Source of the DNA: Streptomyces xanthochromogenes
GTDB taxonomy: Bacteria; Actinomycetota; Actinomycetes; Streptomycetales; Streptomycetaceae
NCBI RefSeq assembly: GCF_014650455.1
Contig: NZ_BMUZ01000012.1
Coordinates: 124,001 to 188,000 of the forward strand
Length of the DNA: 64,000 bases
Direction: 5' to 3'
Below, piece by piece: positions 17,041-26,035 of the stretch (position 1 is the first letter of the stretch; every line of letters begins with the position of its first letter). The position numbers were made by a program, and so were the translations under genes. The notes under the pieces are model-generated. The model was not told the DNA's origin, searched no databases, and saw only the letters and a list, made by a program, of their open reading frames with translations.

Positions 17041-17937
17041 TCAGTGCGGCTGGAGATCCCGGCTCTCCTCCTTGGACGCCGTGCCCGACGGCATGGCCGG
17101 GTGCAGCCCGAGCAGCACGATGCCCGCCACGATCGCGGCGAGACCGGCCGCCTCCCAGGCCAGCGCGCCCGCGTCGGTCCGCAGCTGGTCGCCGAGGAAC
17201 CCGACCCCGCAGGCGATCCCGGCCAGCGGTTGGGCGGCCGTCAGGGCGGGCAGCGACATCCGCAGCGGGGCCGTCTCGAAGGCGCTCTGCACCAGGACGA
17301 GCCCGGTCACCCCGAGCGCGATGACCCCGTACGGCTGCCAGCTCGACATCAGCTCCGGCCAGCCGCCCGCCGAGAGGTGCTGGCCGCTGATCCGGGTCAG
17401 GGCGTCCTGGAGGCCGTAGAGCAGACCGGCCGCGATGGCCAGCATGACCGGGGCGGCCACGCTGAGCCGATCGTGTTTGGCGAGACCGGCCAGGAGCAGC
17501 GCGATGCCGACGACCACGCCCACGATGAGCCAGTGCCGCAGCGCCCCGGCCTCCGAGACGCTGCCGTGCGGCTGGCCCGCGACGATGAACGCGGTGACCC
17601 CGCCGGCGAGCAGCGCGAGCCCCGCCCAGCCCTGGCGGCCCAGCGGCTGGCGCGTCCAGAGCCGGGACAGCCACATGGCGAAGAACAGGTTGGTGGCGAC
17701 CAGCGGCTCGACCAGCGAGACCTCGCCCCAGCCCAGCGCCAGCGCGCTCAGCACCATGCCCGCCACCATCAGGCCTATCCCGGCCAGCCAGCGCGGCATG
17801 CGCACCAGGTCGAGCAGCAGCCGGGGCGACAGGAAGTCGCCGATCGGGGCGTGTTGCGCCGCGTTCTGCTGCAGCACGAAGCCCGAGCCCAGACAGCACG
17901 CTGCGCTCACGGCGAGGACGAGGACCAGAACCGACAC
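17041..17937 (-). CDS. DMT-superfamily (EamA/NIPA-like) membrane transporter
   Basis: A 298-residue membrane protein with about nine or ten hydrophobic helices spread over its whole length. The layout is that of the drug/metabolite transporter superfamily: two half-repeats and a G-x-x-L-Q-D-A-L-T-R loop after the fifth or sixth helix. The GTG at 17937 is preferred because GAGG lies eight bases upstream; a GTG three codons earlier overlaps the Shine-Dalgarno. The C-terminus is a short charged tail. Nothing shows the substrate; the family includes amino-acid, metabolite and magnesium carriers. Confidence 0.82.
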   Translation of the reverse strand: MSVLVLVLAVSAACCLGSGFVLQQNAAQHAPIGDFLSPRLLLDLVRMPRWLAGIGLMVAGMVLSALALGWGEVSLVEPLVATNLFFAMWLSRLWTRQPLGRQGWAGLALLAGGVTAFIVAGQPHGSVSEAGALRHWLIVGVVVGIALLLAGLAKHDRLSVAAPVMLAIAAGLLYGLQDALTRISGQHLSAGGWPELMSSWQPYGVIALGVTGLVLVQSAFETAPLRMSLPALTAAQPLAGIACGVGFLGDQLRTDAGALAWEAAGLAAIVAGIVLLGLHPAMPSGTASKEESRDLQPH

Positions 17938-18103
17938 GACGTACACCTCAAGTACGGCCGGGGGGCGCCGACTTGGCCGACCCTAGCGCCACCGGGGCCG
18001 GGCCGCCTCCCGGGTGGGCGGACCGTGACGGTTGACGCGCGGTGGTGGCCCGCCCAAGATCTGACGCACGGGTAACTTGGCGGACGAGCGGAGTGAGCGG
18101 CCC

Positions 18104-19759
18104 ATGGCGTACGACGCCGATGTGATCGTGATCGGGGCGGGGCTCGCGGGCCTGGTGGCCACGGCGGAGCTGGTGGACGCCGGCAAGAAGGTGATCCTGC
18201 TCGACCAGGAGCCCGAGCAGTCGCTCGGCGGCCAGGCCCACTGGTCGTTCGGCGGGCTCTTCTTGGTGGACTCGCCCGAGCAGCGCCGCATGCGGGTCAA
18301 GGACAGCCGGGACCTCGCCCTCCAGGACTGGTACGGAACGGCCGGCTTCGACCGGGCCGAGGACCACTGGCCGCGCAAGTGGGCCGAGGCCTACGTCGAC
18401 TTCGCGGCCGGCGAGAAGCGGGCGTGGCTGCACGCCCGGGGAGTCCGGTTCTTCCCCGTGGTGGGCTGGGCCGAGCGGGGCGGTTACGACGCCAACGGGC
18501 ATGGCAACTCCGTTCCCCGCTTCCACATCACCTGGGGCACCGGACCCGGCATCGTGGCCCCGTTCGAGCGGAAGGTGCGGGAGGCCGCCGCCCGGGGGCT
18601 CGTCCGGTTCAGGTTCCGGCACCGCGTGACGGGCCTCGGGAGCAGTGCCGGGGCCGTCGACACCGTGACGGGCGAGATCCTGGAGCCGTCCGGCGCCGAG
18701 CGCGGGACGGCGTCGACCCGGACCGTCACCGGATCCTTCGAGCTTACGGCGCAGGCGGTCGTCGTGACCAGCGGCGGCATCGGCGGCAACCACGACCTCG
18801 TACGGGCCCAGTGGCCCGAGCGGCTCGGCACCCCGCCCGACCATCTGCTCTCCGGTGTCCCCGCCCACGTCGACGGCCTCATGCTCGGCATCACCGAGCG
18901 GGCCGGGGCCCACCACATCAACCGCGACCGCATGTGGCACTACACCGAGGGCATCCAGAACTGGAACCCCATCTGGGCCAAGCACGGCATCCGCATCCTG
19001 CCCGGCCCCTCATCGCTCTGGCTGGACGCGCGCGGCAACCGCCTGCCGGTACCGCTCTTCCCCGGCTTCGACACCCTCGGCACCCTCGACCACATCATGA
19101 AGACCGGGTACGGCTACACGTGGTTCGTGCTCGACCAGAAGATCATCGGCAAGGAGTTCGCGCTGTCGGGCTCCGAGCAGAATCCCGATCTGACCGGCAA
19201 GTCCGTACGCGGTGTCCTCGGGCGGGCCCGGGCCGACGTGCCGGGCCCGGTGAAGGCGTTCATGGACCACGGCGCCGACTTCGTCGTCGAGAAGGACCTG
19301 GCCTCGCTGGTGCGCGGCATGAACGCGCTCACCGACGAACCCCTCATCGACGAGGCCGCGCTGCGCCGCGAGATCGTGGCCCGCGACCGCGAGATCGTCA
19401 ACCCGTTCACCAAGGACCTTCAGGTCACCGCGATCCGGGGTGCGCGCAACTACCTCGGCGACAAGCTCATCCGCACCGCGCCCCCGCATCGCATCCTCGA
19501 CCCGAAGGCCGGCCCGCTCATCGCGGTCAAGCTGCACATCCTGACCCGCAAGTCGCTCGGCGGACTGGAGACCGACCTGTCCTCGCGCGTGCTCACCGCG
19601 GGCGGCGAGCCCCTGCCGGGTGTGTACGCGGCGGGCGAGGCGGCCGGGTTCGGCGGCGGTGGAGTACACGGCTACCGCTCCCTTGAGGGCACCTTCCTCG
19701 GCGGCTGCATCTTCTCGGGCCGGGCTGCCGGACGCGCCGCCGCGAAGGCGGTGTCCTAG
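18104..19759 (+). CDS. FAD-dependent dehydrogenase (3-ketosteroid dehydrogenase / fumarate reductase-like)
   Basis: A 551-residue flavoprotein. V-I-V-I-G-A-G-L-A-G-L-V-A-T-A-E-L (residues 5-21) is the Rossmann FAD motif, followed by L-L-D-Q-E. The C-terminal G-V-Y-A-A-G-E-A-A-G-F-G-G-G-G-V-H-G-Y-R-S-L-E-G-T segment is the second FAD motif of the succinate dehydrogenase/KstD superfamily. Members desaturate ketosteroids or reduce fumarate-like substrates; there is no steroid catabolic cluster nearby, so the substrate is open. It starts at MAYDADV, preceded by GGAGTGAG. It is divergent from the DMT transporter gene. Confidence 0.88.
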   Translation: MAYDADVIVIGAGLAGLVATAELVDAGKKVILLDQEPEQSLGGQAHWSFGGLFLVDSPEQRRMRVKDSRDLALQDWYGTAGFDRAEDHWPRKWAEAYVDFAAGEKRAWLHARGVRFFPVVGWAERGGYDANGHGNSVPRFHITWGTGPGIVAPFERKVREAAARGLVRFRFRHRVTGLGSSAGAVDTVTGEILEPSGAERGTASTRTVTGSFELTAQAVVVTSGGIGGNHDLVRAQWPERLGTPPDHLLSGVPAHVDGLMLGITERAGAHHINRDRMWHYTEGIQNWNPIWAKHGIRILPGPSSLWLDARGNRLPVPLFPGFDTLGTLDHIMKTGYGYTWFVLDQKIIGKEFALSGSEQNPDLTGKSVRGVLGRARADVPGPVKAFMDHGADFVVEKDLASLVRGMNALTDEPLIDEAALRREIVARDREIVNPFTKDLQVTAIRGARNYLGDKLIRTAPPHRILDPKAGPLIAVKLHILTRKSLGGLETDLSSRVLTAGGEPLPGVYAAGEAAGFGGGGVHGYRSLEGTFLGGCIFSGRAAGRAAAKAVS

Positions 19760-20002
19760 GCGTCCTCGGTCCGGCCGGGCGGGCGCCCGTGGTCCGGCCG
19801 GACCACAAGGCCCCGGCGGGAGGACCGTGTTCGCTGCCCGCGGCGGGGACCGAAAGGCCTTGACGTGCGGCGGCGGCCGGGGATTTGCTGTCGGTGACCA
19901 TCGCGCACGCGTTCAACGCGCATTCACGCTCTGGCGAACTCTCCGTGCGGGCGATGCCGTAAGTGTGGTCTCACCGGAAACCACCGAAAGGGCCGACCCC
20001 GC

Positions 20003-21565
20003 ATGCCGAGCCGGACCAGCGAACCCGAGACCAGCACGTACGAGGAACCGGAACGGGCACTGCGCACCGGCCGTCTCGGCACCCCGGGGCTGCTGCTCTC
20101 GGTCCTCGCGGCGAGCGCGCCCCTGATGGCCGTGGCCGGGACGATGCCCACCGCCTTCGACGCGACGGGCGTCGTCGGACAGCCGCTGCTCTTCCTGGTC
20201 CTCGGCGTCGTGCTCGGCCTGTTCGCCGTCGGGTACGCCGAGATGAGCCGCCATGTGCGCAACGCGGGCGCGCTCTACGCGTACATAGCCCGCGGCCTCG
20301 GCCCGACCGCGGGTGCCTGCGCCGCCCATGGGGCGCTCGCCGCCTACAGCGCGCTGCAGGTCGGCGTCTACGGCGTGTTCGGCTTCGAGGTGTCGTCCCT
20401 GCTCGACACCTACCGCGGCGTCACCATCGACTGGTGGGTGCCCGCGCTGCTCGCGGTCGCCCTGGTCGGCGGTCTCGGCCGGCTGAGGATCGGCCTCAAC
20501 GCCAGGGTGCTCGGCGTGCTCCTGCTCATCGAGGTCGCCTTCGTCGTCGTCTTCGACCTCGCCGCCCTCGCGAAGCCGGCCACCGGCCGCCTCTCGCCGC
20601 ACGCCTTCAACCCGCACGCCCTGGAGCACGGCAGCGCCGGCATCGCCCTGTGTTTCTGCGTCGCCGCGTTCATCGGCTTCGAACAGGCCCCGGCGTACGC
20701 CGAGGAGACCAGCCGTCCGCGGGTCGTCGTGCGGCGCGTGCTGTTCCTCGCCGTCGGCCTCGTGTCCGCCTTCCTCGCGCTCAGCTCCTGGGCGCTCACG
20801 CTCGCGGCGGGCCCGCAGGACATCGTGGACTCGGCCCAGAAGCAGGGCTCCGGGCTGCTGTTCGCGCTCGCCGGGAAGAACCTCGGCACCACCTTCGGCG
20901 ACGTCCTGCACGTCGTGTTCGTGACCGGCGCGTTCGCCGCACTGCTCAGCCTGCACAACGTGGTCGCCCGGTACGTCTTCGCCATGGGCCGCGACGGCCT
21001 GCTGCCTGCCGGGTTCGGCCGGACCAGCCCCACCAGCGGGGCCCCGGCGGCCGGTTCGCTGTTCCAGACCGTGGTGTCGGTGGCCGTGGTGGCGGCCTTC
21101 GCGCTCACCGACCGCTGGCCGGCCGGCGACCCGACCGCCCCCGTCACGCACCTGTTCACCTGGACGGGCAGCGTCGGCGTGCTCGGGGTGGTCCTCCTGA
21201 TGGCCGCCGCGTCCCTCGCCGTGATCGTCTTCTTCGTCCGCCGGGGAGAGGCCCGTGCCCAGCTGTGGCGGCTGCTCGCCGCGGGCGCCGCGGGCATCGC
21301 GCTGCTCGGCATCGCCGGGTACAGCGTCCGGCAGCTCCCCGTGCTGACCGGGGCGGGCCCGGACGACGCGCTCACCTGGGCGCTGCCCGGGATCGTCGTC
21401 CTCGCCCTGCTCGTGGGCCTCGGGTACGGGCTGGTGCTGCGGGCGCGCAGACCCGGGGCACACGCCGGGATCGGCCTGGGCGAGGAGGCCTGCCCGGTGC
21501 CCGGGGCGCTGCCGGGGCCGCGTGGACCCGGGGCACGGGAGTCCGGCCGCGGCACCCGCCTGTGA
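20003..21565 (+). CDS. APC-superfamily amino acid permease
   Basis: A 520-residue membrane protein with about twelve hydrophobic helices. The N-terminal L-S-V-L-A-A-S-A-P-L-M-A-V-A-G segment corresponds to the broken first helix of APC transporters. I-G-F-E-Q-A-P-A-Y-A-E-E resembles the F-x-G-F-E conserved block. The extended Pro/Gly-rich C-terminus (about 500-520) is cytoplasmic. It is probably an amino-acid or amine importer; the substrate cannot be inferred. GAAAGG precedes the ATG. The 243-base upstream gap contains an inverted repeat, GTGGT/ACCAC, close to the start and nothing else I recognise. Confidence 0.87.
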   Translation: MPSRTSEPETSTYEEPERALRTGRLGTPGLLLSVLAASAPLMAVAGTMPTAFDATGVVGQPLLFLVLGVVLGLFAVGYAEMSRHVRNAGALYAYIARGLGPTAGACAAHGALAAYSALQVGVYGVFGFEVSSLLDTYRGVTIDWWVPALLAVALVGGLGRLRIGLNARVLGVLLLIEVAFVVVFDLAALAKPATGRLSPHAFNPHALEHGSAGIALCFCVAAFIGFEQAPAYAEETSRPRVVVRRVLFLAVGLVSAFLALSSWALTLAAGPQDIVDSAQKQGSGLLFALAGKNLGTTFGDVLHVVFVTGAFAALLSLHNVVARYVFAMGRDGLLPAGFGRTSPTSGAPAAGSLFQTVVSVAVVAAFALTDRWPAGDPTAPVTHLFTWTGSVGVLGVVLLMAAASLAVIVFFVRRGEARAQLWRLLAAGAAGIALLGIAGYSVRQLPVLTGAGPDDALTWALPGIVVLALLVGLGYGLVLRARRPGAHAGIGLGEEACPVPGALPGPRGPGARESGRGTRL

Positions 21566-21648
21566 GCCGGCTGGGGAAATCCTGACGGAACGGTGACGTA
21601 CGGCCGTGGCCCCTGGCAGGACCGGCCGCCGGGTGTTCGAATCGTCGG

Positions 21649-22380
21649 GTGACACCAGAACCAACGCCGTCGCCCGCGCGGGGCACACCCGTGGGGCGCC
21701 GGCTCGTGCTCGGCATGCTCGGACTCGGCGTGGCCGGGGTCGCCACGGCGCGCTATGTGCAGGGCGGCCTCGAATCGTTCCTCGGCGCGGCCGCCGACAA
21801 GGACCCCACCGGGCTCACCGGTCTGCTGCCCAACGGCGGCGGCTTCCGCTACTACTCGGTCACGTCGTCGGTGCCCGACCGGAGCGCCGCCGACTACCGG
21901 CTCACCGTCGACGGCCTGGTCACCAGGCCCGCCACCTACACCCTGGACGCGCTGCGCGCGCTGCCGCAGACCCGGCTGGTGCGTGACGTGCAGTGCGTGA
22001 CCGGCTGGCGGGTGCCCGGCACCCCGTTCGCCGGGGTCCAGCTGTCCCGCCTCCTGGACGCGGCGGGGGTGCGGCCGGGGGCCGGCGCCGTCCGCTTCAC
22101 CAGCTTCGACGGCGCCTACAGCGAGAGCCTCACCCTCGAACAGGCGCGCCGCGACGACGTGTTGATCGCGCTGAGCATGCAGGACAAGCCGGTCAGCCAC
22201 GCGCACGGCGGGCCGGTCCGCCTGTACGTGGCGCCCATGTACTTCTACAAGTCGGCGAAATGGCTGTCCGGGATCACCGTGACACAAAAGGTCGAGCGGG
22301 GATTCTGGGAGGAGCGGGGCTATGACATCGACGCCTGGGTCGGCCGGTCCAACGGACGCGAGGACCACCCCACCTCCTGA
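21649..22380 (+). CDS. Molybdopterin-dependent oxidoreductase (sulfite oxidase/YedY fold), exported
   Basis: A 243-residue protein starting at GTG. An N-terminal R-R-L-V-L-G-M-L-G-L-G segment makes a signal or membrane anchor, probably Tat-dependent because the cofactor is loaded in the cytosol. The molybdenum ligand is Cys116 in V-Q-C-V-T-G-W, the family hallmark. P-V-S-H-A-H-G-G-P-V-R-L-Y-V-A-P-x-x-Y-x-Y-K-S-x-K-W is the second cofactor-binding block. It is followed by a membrane cytochrome b whose gene overlaps it by 59 bases. The two therefore probably form an electron-transfer pair at the cell surface. Known relatives reduce oxidised methionine or oxidise sulfite. Confidence 0.9.
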   Translation: MTPEPTPSPARGTPVGRRLVLGMLGLGVAGVATARYVQGGLESFLGAAADKDPTGLTGLLPNGGGFRYYSVTSSVPDRSAADYRLTVDGLVTRPATYTLDALRALPQTRLVRDVQCVTGWRVPGTPFAGVQLSRLLDAAGVRPGAGAVRFTSFDGAYSESLTLEQARRDDVLIALSMQDKPVSHAHGGPVRLYVAPMYFYKSAKWLSGITVTQKVERGFWEERGYDIDAWVGRSNGREDHPTS

Positions 22381-23002
22381 ACTCCCGCGCTCGGTACGGC
22401 GGTTCACGCCGGGGGAGCGGTGGGTGCACCGGACCACGGCCTGGCTGATGGGCGCCTGTGTGGTCACCGCGGCGGTCCTCTACGTCCCGCAGTTCGCCGA
22501 GGCGGTGGGTCGGCGCGAACTGGTGGTGCGGGTGCACGAGATCTGCGGGGCGCTGCTCCCGGTGCCGGTCCTGCTCGGCCTGGCCTCGCGCGCGTTCCGC
22601 GCCGACCTGGGCCGCCTCAACCGCTTCCACCCGTACGACCGCACCTGGCTGCGCACGGCCCTGCGCCGGGAGCGCGAGCCGCGGCCTTCGGGCAAGTTCA
22701 ACGCCGGGCAGAAGGTGTACGCGGGCTGGATCGCCGGGGCCGCCCTGGTGATGCTGGGGACCGGGCTGCTGATGTGGTTCACGCACCTGGCGCCCATCGA
22801 GGTGCGGATCGGGTCCACGTTCGTGCACGACTGGCTGTCGCTGGCGGTCGGCATCGTGGTCGCCGGGCACGTGTGGATGGCGATCGGCGACCCGGTGGCA
22901 CGCCGTGGCATGCGCACCGGGTCGGTCGACCGGCCGTGGGCCGAGCGCGAACACCCTTTGTGGGAGCCGGAGTTGGACGACGCCCCACGCGGCGACGAGT
23001 GA
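22322..23002 (+). CDS. Cytochrome b561-type membrane subunit (formate dehydrogenase gamma-like)
   Basis: A 226-residue protein with four hydrophobic segments, at about 40-58, 72-92, 135-158 and 172-192. It carries K-F-N-A-G-Q-K-V-Y, diagnostic of gamma subunits of respiratory formate dehydrogenases. Histidines in E-R-W-V-H-R, V-R-V-H-E, F-V-H-D-W and A-G-H-V-W can ligate two b-type hemes. The ATG at 22322 lies inside the previous gene, giving a 59-base overlap; no better start is visible before the first helix. It should pass electrons between the quinone pool and the molybdoenzyme outside the membrane. Confidence 0.86.
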   Translation: MTSTPGSAGPTDARTTPPPELPRSVRRFTPGERWVHRTTAWLMGACVVTAAVLYVPQFAEAVGRRELVVRVHEICGALLPVPVLLGLASRAFRADLGRLNRFHPYDRTWLRTALRREREPRPSGKFNAGQKVYAGWIAGAALVMLGTGLLMWFTHLAPIEVRIGSTFVHDWLSLAVGIVVAGHVWMAIGDPVARRGMRTGSVDRPWAEREHPLWEPELDDAPRGDE

Positions 23003-23037
23003 CAGGAGCGCGACTCGACGACCGAGTGGAGGACCGG

Positions 23038-24444
23038 CTAGACGATCAGCGACAGCAGCAGGACGAAGCCGAGCGACACCACGGAGATGATCGTCTCCAT
23101 CACCGACCAGGTCTTGATCGTCTGGCCGACGCTCATCCCGAAGTACTCCTTCACCAGCCAGAACCCGGCGTCGTTCACATGGCTGAAGAAGAGGGAGCCG
23201 GCGCCGACGGCGAGCACGAGCAGCGCCGCGTGCGCGGTCGACATGTCGGCCGCGAGGGGCGCGACCAGGCCCGCCGCGGAGATCGTCGCCACGGTCGCCG
23301 AGCCCGTCGCGAGCCGGATCGCCACCGCGATCAGCCAGGCGAGCAGCAGCGAGGGGATCGCCCAGTCCTTGGAGAAGTCCAGGATCATCTGGCCGACGCC
23401 CACGTCGATCAGCGTCTGCTTGAAGCCGCCTCCCGCACCCACGATCAGCAGGACGCCCGCGATCGGCGCGAGGGACTTCTCGACGGTCGTCGAGATGCGC
23501 TCCTTGGTGAACCCGGCGGCCCGGCCCAGGGTGAAGATCGCGACCAGGACCGCGGCGAGCAGGGCGATCAGCGGCGAGCCGATGACGTCGGTGACCCGCT
23601 GGAGGTGGTTCTTCGGGTCGTCGATCACGATGTCCACCAGCGCCTTGGCCAGCATCAGGACCACCGGGAGCAGCACCGTGACGATGGTCGCGCCGAAGCT
23701 GGGGCGCTTCTCCAGGTCCTCCGAGGGACGGGAGGGGACCATCTTGTCCGGGGCCGGGATGTCGACCCAGCGGGCCGCGTACTTCGAGAACACCGGGCCC
23801 GCGATGATCACCGTCGGGATGGCGACGACCACGCCGAGCGCGAGGGTCACCCCGAGGTTGGCGCCGATCGCGTCGATGGCGACGAGCGGCCCCGGGTGCG
23901 GCGGGATCAGGCCGTGCATCACGGACAGACCGGCCAGCGCCGGAATGCCGATCCGCATCAGCGAGTAGTTGCCGCGCTTGGCGACGAGCAGCACCACCGG
24001 GATCAGCAGCACGATGCCGACCTCGAAGAACAGCGGAAGACCGATGATCGAGGCGATGGCCACCATCGCCCAGGGCATCGCCCGCCCGCCGGACTTCCCG
24101 GCCTTGGCCAGGATGGTGTCGACGATCTGGTCGGCGCCGCCGGAGTCGGCGAGCAGCTTGCCGAGGATCGCGCCGAGCGCGATCAGCACACCCACGCCGG
24201 CGACGGTGCTGCCGAGGCCCGCGCTGAAGCTGGTGATGACCTTGTCGAGCGGGGCACCCGCGAAGGCGCCGAGCGCCAGCGAGCCGATGGTCAGCGACAG
24301 GAAGGCGTGCAGCTTGAACTTGGTGATGAGCAGGACGATGACGGCGATGCCCGCGAGTACGGCGATGCCCAGTTGGGCGTGGCCGGCCGAGGTGATCGGC
24401 TGCGTGGCGTCCGCTGCCAGGAACTCGACGCTGAGTCTGGTCAC
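23038..24444 (-). CDS. gntP: Gluconate permease, GntP family
   Basis: A 468-residue membrane protein with about 12-14 hydrophobic segments and the GntP signatures G-L-P-L-F-F-E-V-G and H-G-L-I-P-P-H-P-G-P. The C-terminal F-F-S-H-V-N-D-A-G-F-W motif is also present. It imports gluconate or related sugar acids with protons. The GTG at 24444 is chosen because AAGGA stands eight bases upstream. The gluconokinase gene ends 11 bases before it on the same strand, so the order is kinase then permease, one operon. A divergent GntR regulator lies just upstream of the kinase. Confidence 0.93.
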   Translation of the reverse strand: MTRLSVEFLAADATQPITSAGHAQLGIAVLAGIAVIVLLITKFKLHAFLSLTIGSLALGAFAGAPLDKVITSFSAGLGSTVAGVGVLIALGAILGKLLADSGGADQIVDTILAKAGKSGGRAMPWAMVAIASIIGLPLFFEVGIVLLIPVVLLVAKRGNYSLMRIGIPALAGLSVMHGLIPPHPGPLVAIDAIGANLGVTLALGVVVAIPTVIIAGPVFSKYAARWVDIPAPDKMVPSRPSEDLEKRPSFGATIVTVLLPVVLMLAKALVDIVIDDPKNHLQRVTDVIGSPLIALLAAVLVAIFTLGRAAGFTKERISTTVEKSLAPIAGVLLIVGAGGGFKQTLIDVGVGQMILDFSKDWAIPSLLLAWLIAVAIRLATGSATVATISAAGLVAPLAADMSTAHAALLVLAVGAGSLFFSHVNDAGFWLVKEYFGMSVGQTIKTWSVMETIISVVSLGFVLLLSLIV

Positions 24445-24455
24445 GGTGGGATTCC

Positions 24456-24965
24456 TTACTTGGTGAGCGTTCGCAGCGCGGCGGCGGCCCGCTCCGCGAT
24501 GTCCTCGGGGGTGCCGGACACGTCGACGGCGGTGCCCGCCTCGTCGGGGCCCAGCGGCTGGAGGGTGGCGAACTGCGAGTCGAGCAGCGCGGCCGGCATG
24601 AAGTGGCCCTTGCGCTCGGCCATCCGGTGCTCGATGAGCGCGCGGTCGCCGGTCAGATGCAGGAAGACGACTCCGGGGGCGGCCGCGCGGAGCCGGTCGC
24701 GGTAACTCCGCTTGAGCGCGGAGCTGCTCACCACCCCGCCGTGCCCGGCCCGGCCGTGTGCCCAGGCGCCGATCGCGTCCAGCCAGGGCCATCGGTCGTC
24801 GTCGTCCAGGGGGATGCCCGCGGACATCTTGGCGACGTTGGCCGCGGGGTGGAAGTCGTCGCCCTCGGCGTAGGGGACGCCGAGCCGTTCTGCGACCAGC
24901 GGCCCGATGGTGGTCTTGCCGGTTCCGGCAACGCCCATCACGACGACGGTCAGGGGGGTGTTCAT
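24456..24965 (-). CDS. gntK: Gluconokinase
   Basis: A 169-residue kinase that phosphorylates gluconate to 6-phosphogluconate, feeding the pentose phosphate pathway. The P-loop is M-G-V-A-G-T-G-K-T-T-I-G near residue 10. E-G-D-D-F-H-P is the substrate-binding block, and A-L-K-R-S-Y-R-D-R-L-R the lid/kinase signature. The ATG at 24965 gives the usual family length. A GTG at 25016 would add 17 acidic residues and cannot be ruled out. It is the first gene of the gntK-gntP operon, 140 bases from the divergent GntR gene. Palindromic GntR sites lie between. Confidence 0.92.
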   Translation of the reverse strand: MNTPLTVVVMGVAGTGKTTIGPLVAERLGVPYAEGDDFHPAANVAKMSAGIPLDDDDRWPWLDAIGAWAHGRAGHGGVVSSSALKRSYRDRLRAAAPGVVFLHLTGDRALIEHRMAERKGHFMPAALLDSQFATLQPLGPDEAGTAVDVSGTPEDIAERAAAALRTLTK

Positions 24966-25029
24966 GGCGGGTGGTGCCTCGCTGTCCTCTTCGACATCGA
25001 TGTCCTTCGCCGACACTCAAACCCATTAG

Positions 25030-25072
25030 GTACGACATATTCAAGAGGTCGTGATTTAAAAGTCATACTTTT
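25030..25072. promoter_or_regulatory. GntR operators between gntK and the regulator gene
   Basis: A perfect palindrome AAAAGT-CAT-ACTTTT at 25058-25072 contains the FadR-subfamily core GT-N3-AC. A second GT-ACG-AC core lies at 25030-25036. The region is strikingly AT-rich for this genome. Location suggests simultaneous control of gntK-gntP and of the regulator. Confidence 0.72.
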
Positions 25073-25104
25073 GTGGCCTCGATGGTGGCCCGTAGGCTTG
25101 GGAC

Positions 25105-25806
25105 ATGACGACTCGGGCCCGGGGCCTCCATACGCATGTGCTCGAAAGCCTGGGTCTGGCGATCACCGCCGGCGCGTACCCGCCCGGCAGCGTCCTGCGC
25201 ACCGACGAGCTCGCCCAGCGCTTCGACGTCTCGCGCACGGTGGTGCGCGAGGTGATCCGGGTCCTGGAGTCCATGTATCTGGTCGAGTCCCGGCGCCGGG
25301 TCGGCGTGACCGTCCAGCCGGCCGAGCAGTGGAACGTGTACGACCCGCAGGTCATCCGCTGGCGCCTGGCCGGCGCCGACCGCCCGCGCCAGCTCCGCTC
25401 GCTGACCGTGCTGCGCTCCGCCGTGGAGCCGGTCGCCGCCGGCCTCGCGGCCCTGCGGGCCACCCCGGCCCAATGCGCGGACCTCACCGAGCAGGCCCTC
25501 GGCATGGTCGCGACCTCGCGCGGGCGCCGGCTGGAGGCGTACCTCGTGCACGACGTGGCCTTCCACCGGATCGTGCTCGACGCGTCCGGCAACGAGATGT
25601 TCGCCCGGCTCGGCGACGTGGTGGCCGAGGTCCTCACCGGCCGCACCCATCACCAGGTGATGTTTCCCGACCCCGATCCGGCCGCCGTCACTTTGCACGT
25701 GCGGGTGGCCGAGGCGGTCCGTGCCCGCGACGCCGCCGAGGCCGAGCGGCTGACCCGGGAGATCGCGGTGGGCGCACTCCAGGAGCTGGACGTCCTCGCG
25801 CCATAG
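25105..25806 (+). CDS. GntR/FadR-family transcriptional regulator (gluconate regulator)
   Basis: A 233-residue protein. The N-terminal winged helix (I-T-A-G-A-Y-P-P-G-S-V-L-R-T-D-E-L-A-Q-R-F-D-V-S-R-T-V-V-R-E segment) is followed by an FCD ligand domain. That domain has D-x3-H near R-L-E-A-Y-L-V-H-D-V-A-F-H and later H-H-Q-V-M-F, the usual metal ligands. It is divergent from gntK-gntP, the standard arrangement for gluconate repressors. It probably loses DNA binding when gluconate or 6-phosphogluconate is present. The intergenic palindromes fit its subfamily. Confidence 0.92.
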   Translation: MTTRARGLHTHVLESLGLAITAGAYPPGSVLRTDELAQRFDVSRTVVREVIRVLESMYLVESRRRVGVTVQPAEQWNVYDPQVIRWRLAGADRPRQLRSLTVLRSAVEPVAAGLAALRATPAQCADLTEQALGMVATSRGRRLEAYLVHDVAFHRIVLDASGNEMFARLGDVVAEVLTGRTHHQVMFPDPDPAAVTLHVRVAEAVRARDAAEAERLTREIAVGALQELDVLAP

Positions 25807-26035
25807 GTACCCTGAGCAACGAATTCCGAGCCCGGGATACCTTTCGGTTACCTCAGAAACACCTCAAATCTGCCTGTACGTGACATTGACCACTGCCAAA
25901 CTGTGCCGCCAGGCGGAACTATGGGCCGCTGGTCCGTGCCATGGTGACGCTAGTCCCCGCCACGGTGACGACCTGCGTCACCGGCACGACCGGTCCCGCA
26001 CGACCGCATGACCCCTCACAAAGGCGAACTACTCC

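Noticed and set aside
19900..20002. The leader before the APC permease considered as a riboswitch because of a GTGGT/ACCAC stem.
   Set aside because: Only one short stem is visible and no known aptamer core is matched.
23038..25044. A single long minus-strand frame joining gluconokinase-region DNA and the gluconate permease.
   Set aside because: The permease has its own GTG with a good ribosome site at 24444, and the kinase is read in a different frame. The upstream part is non-coding in this frame.
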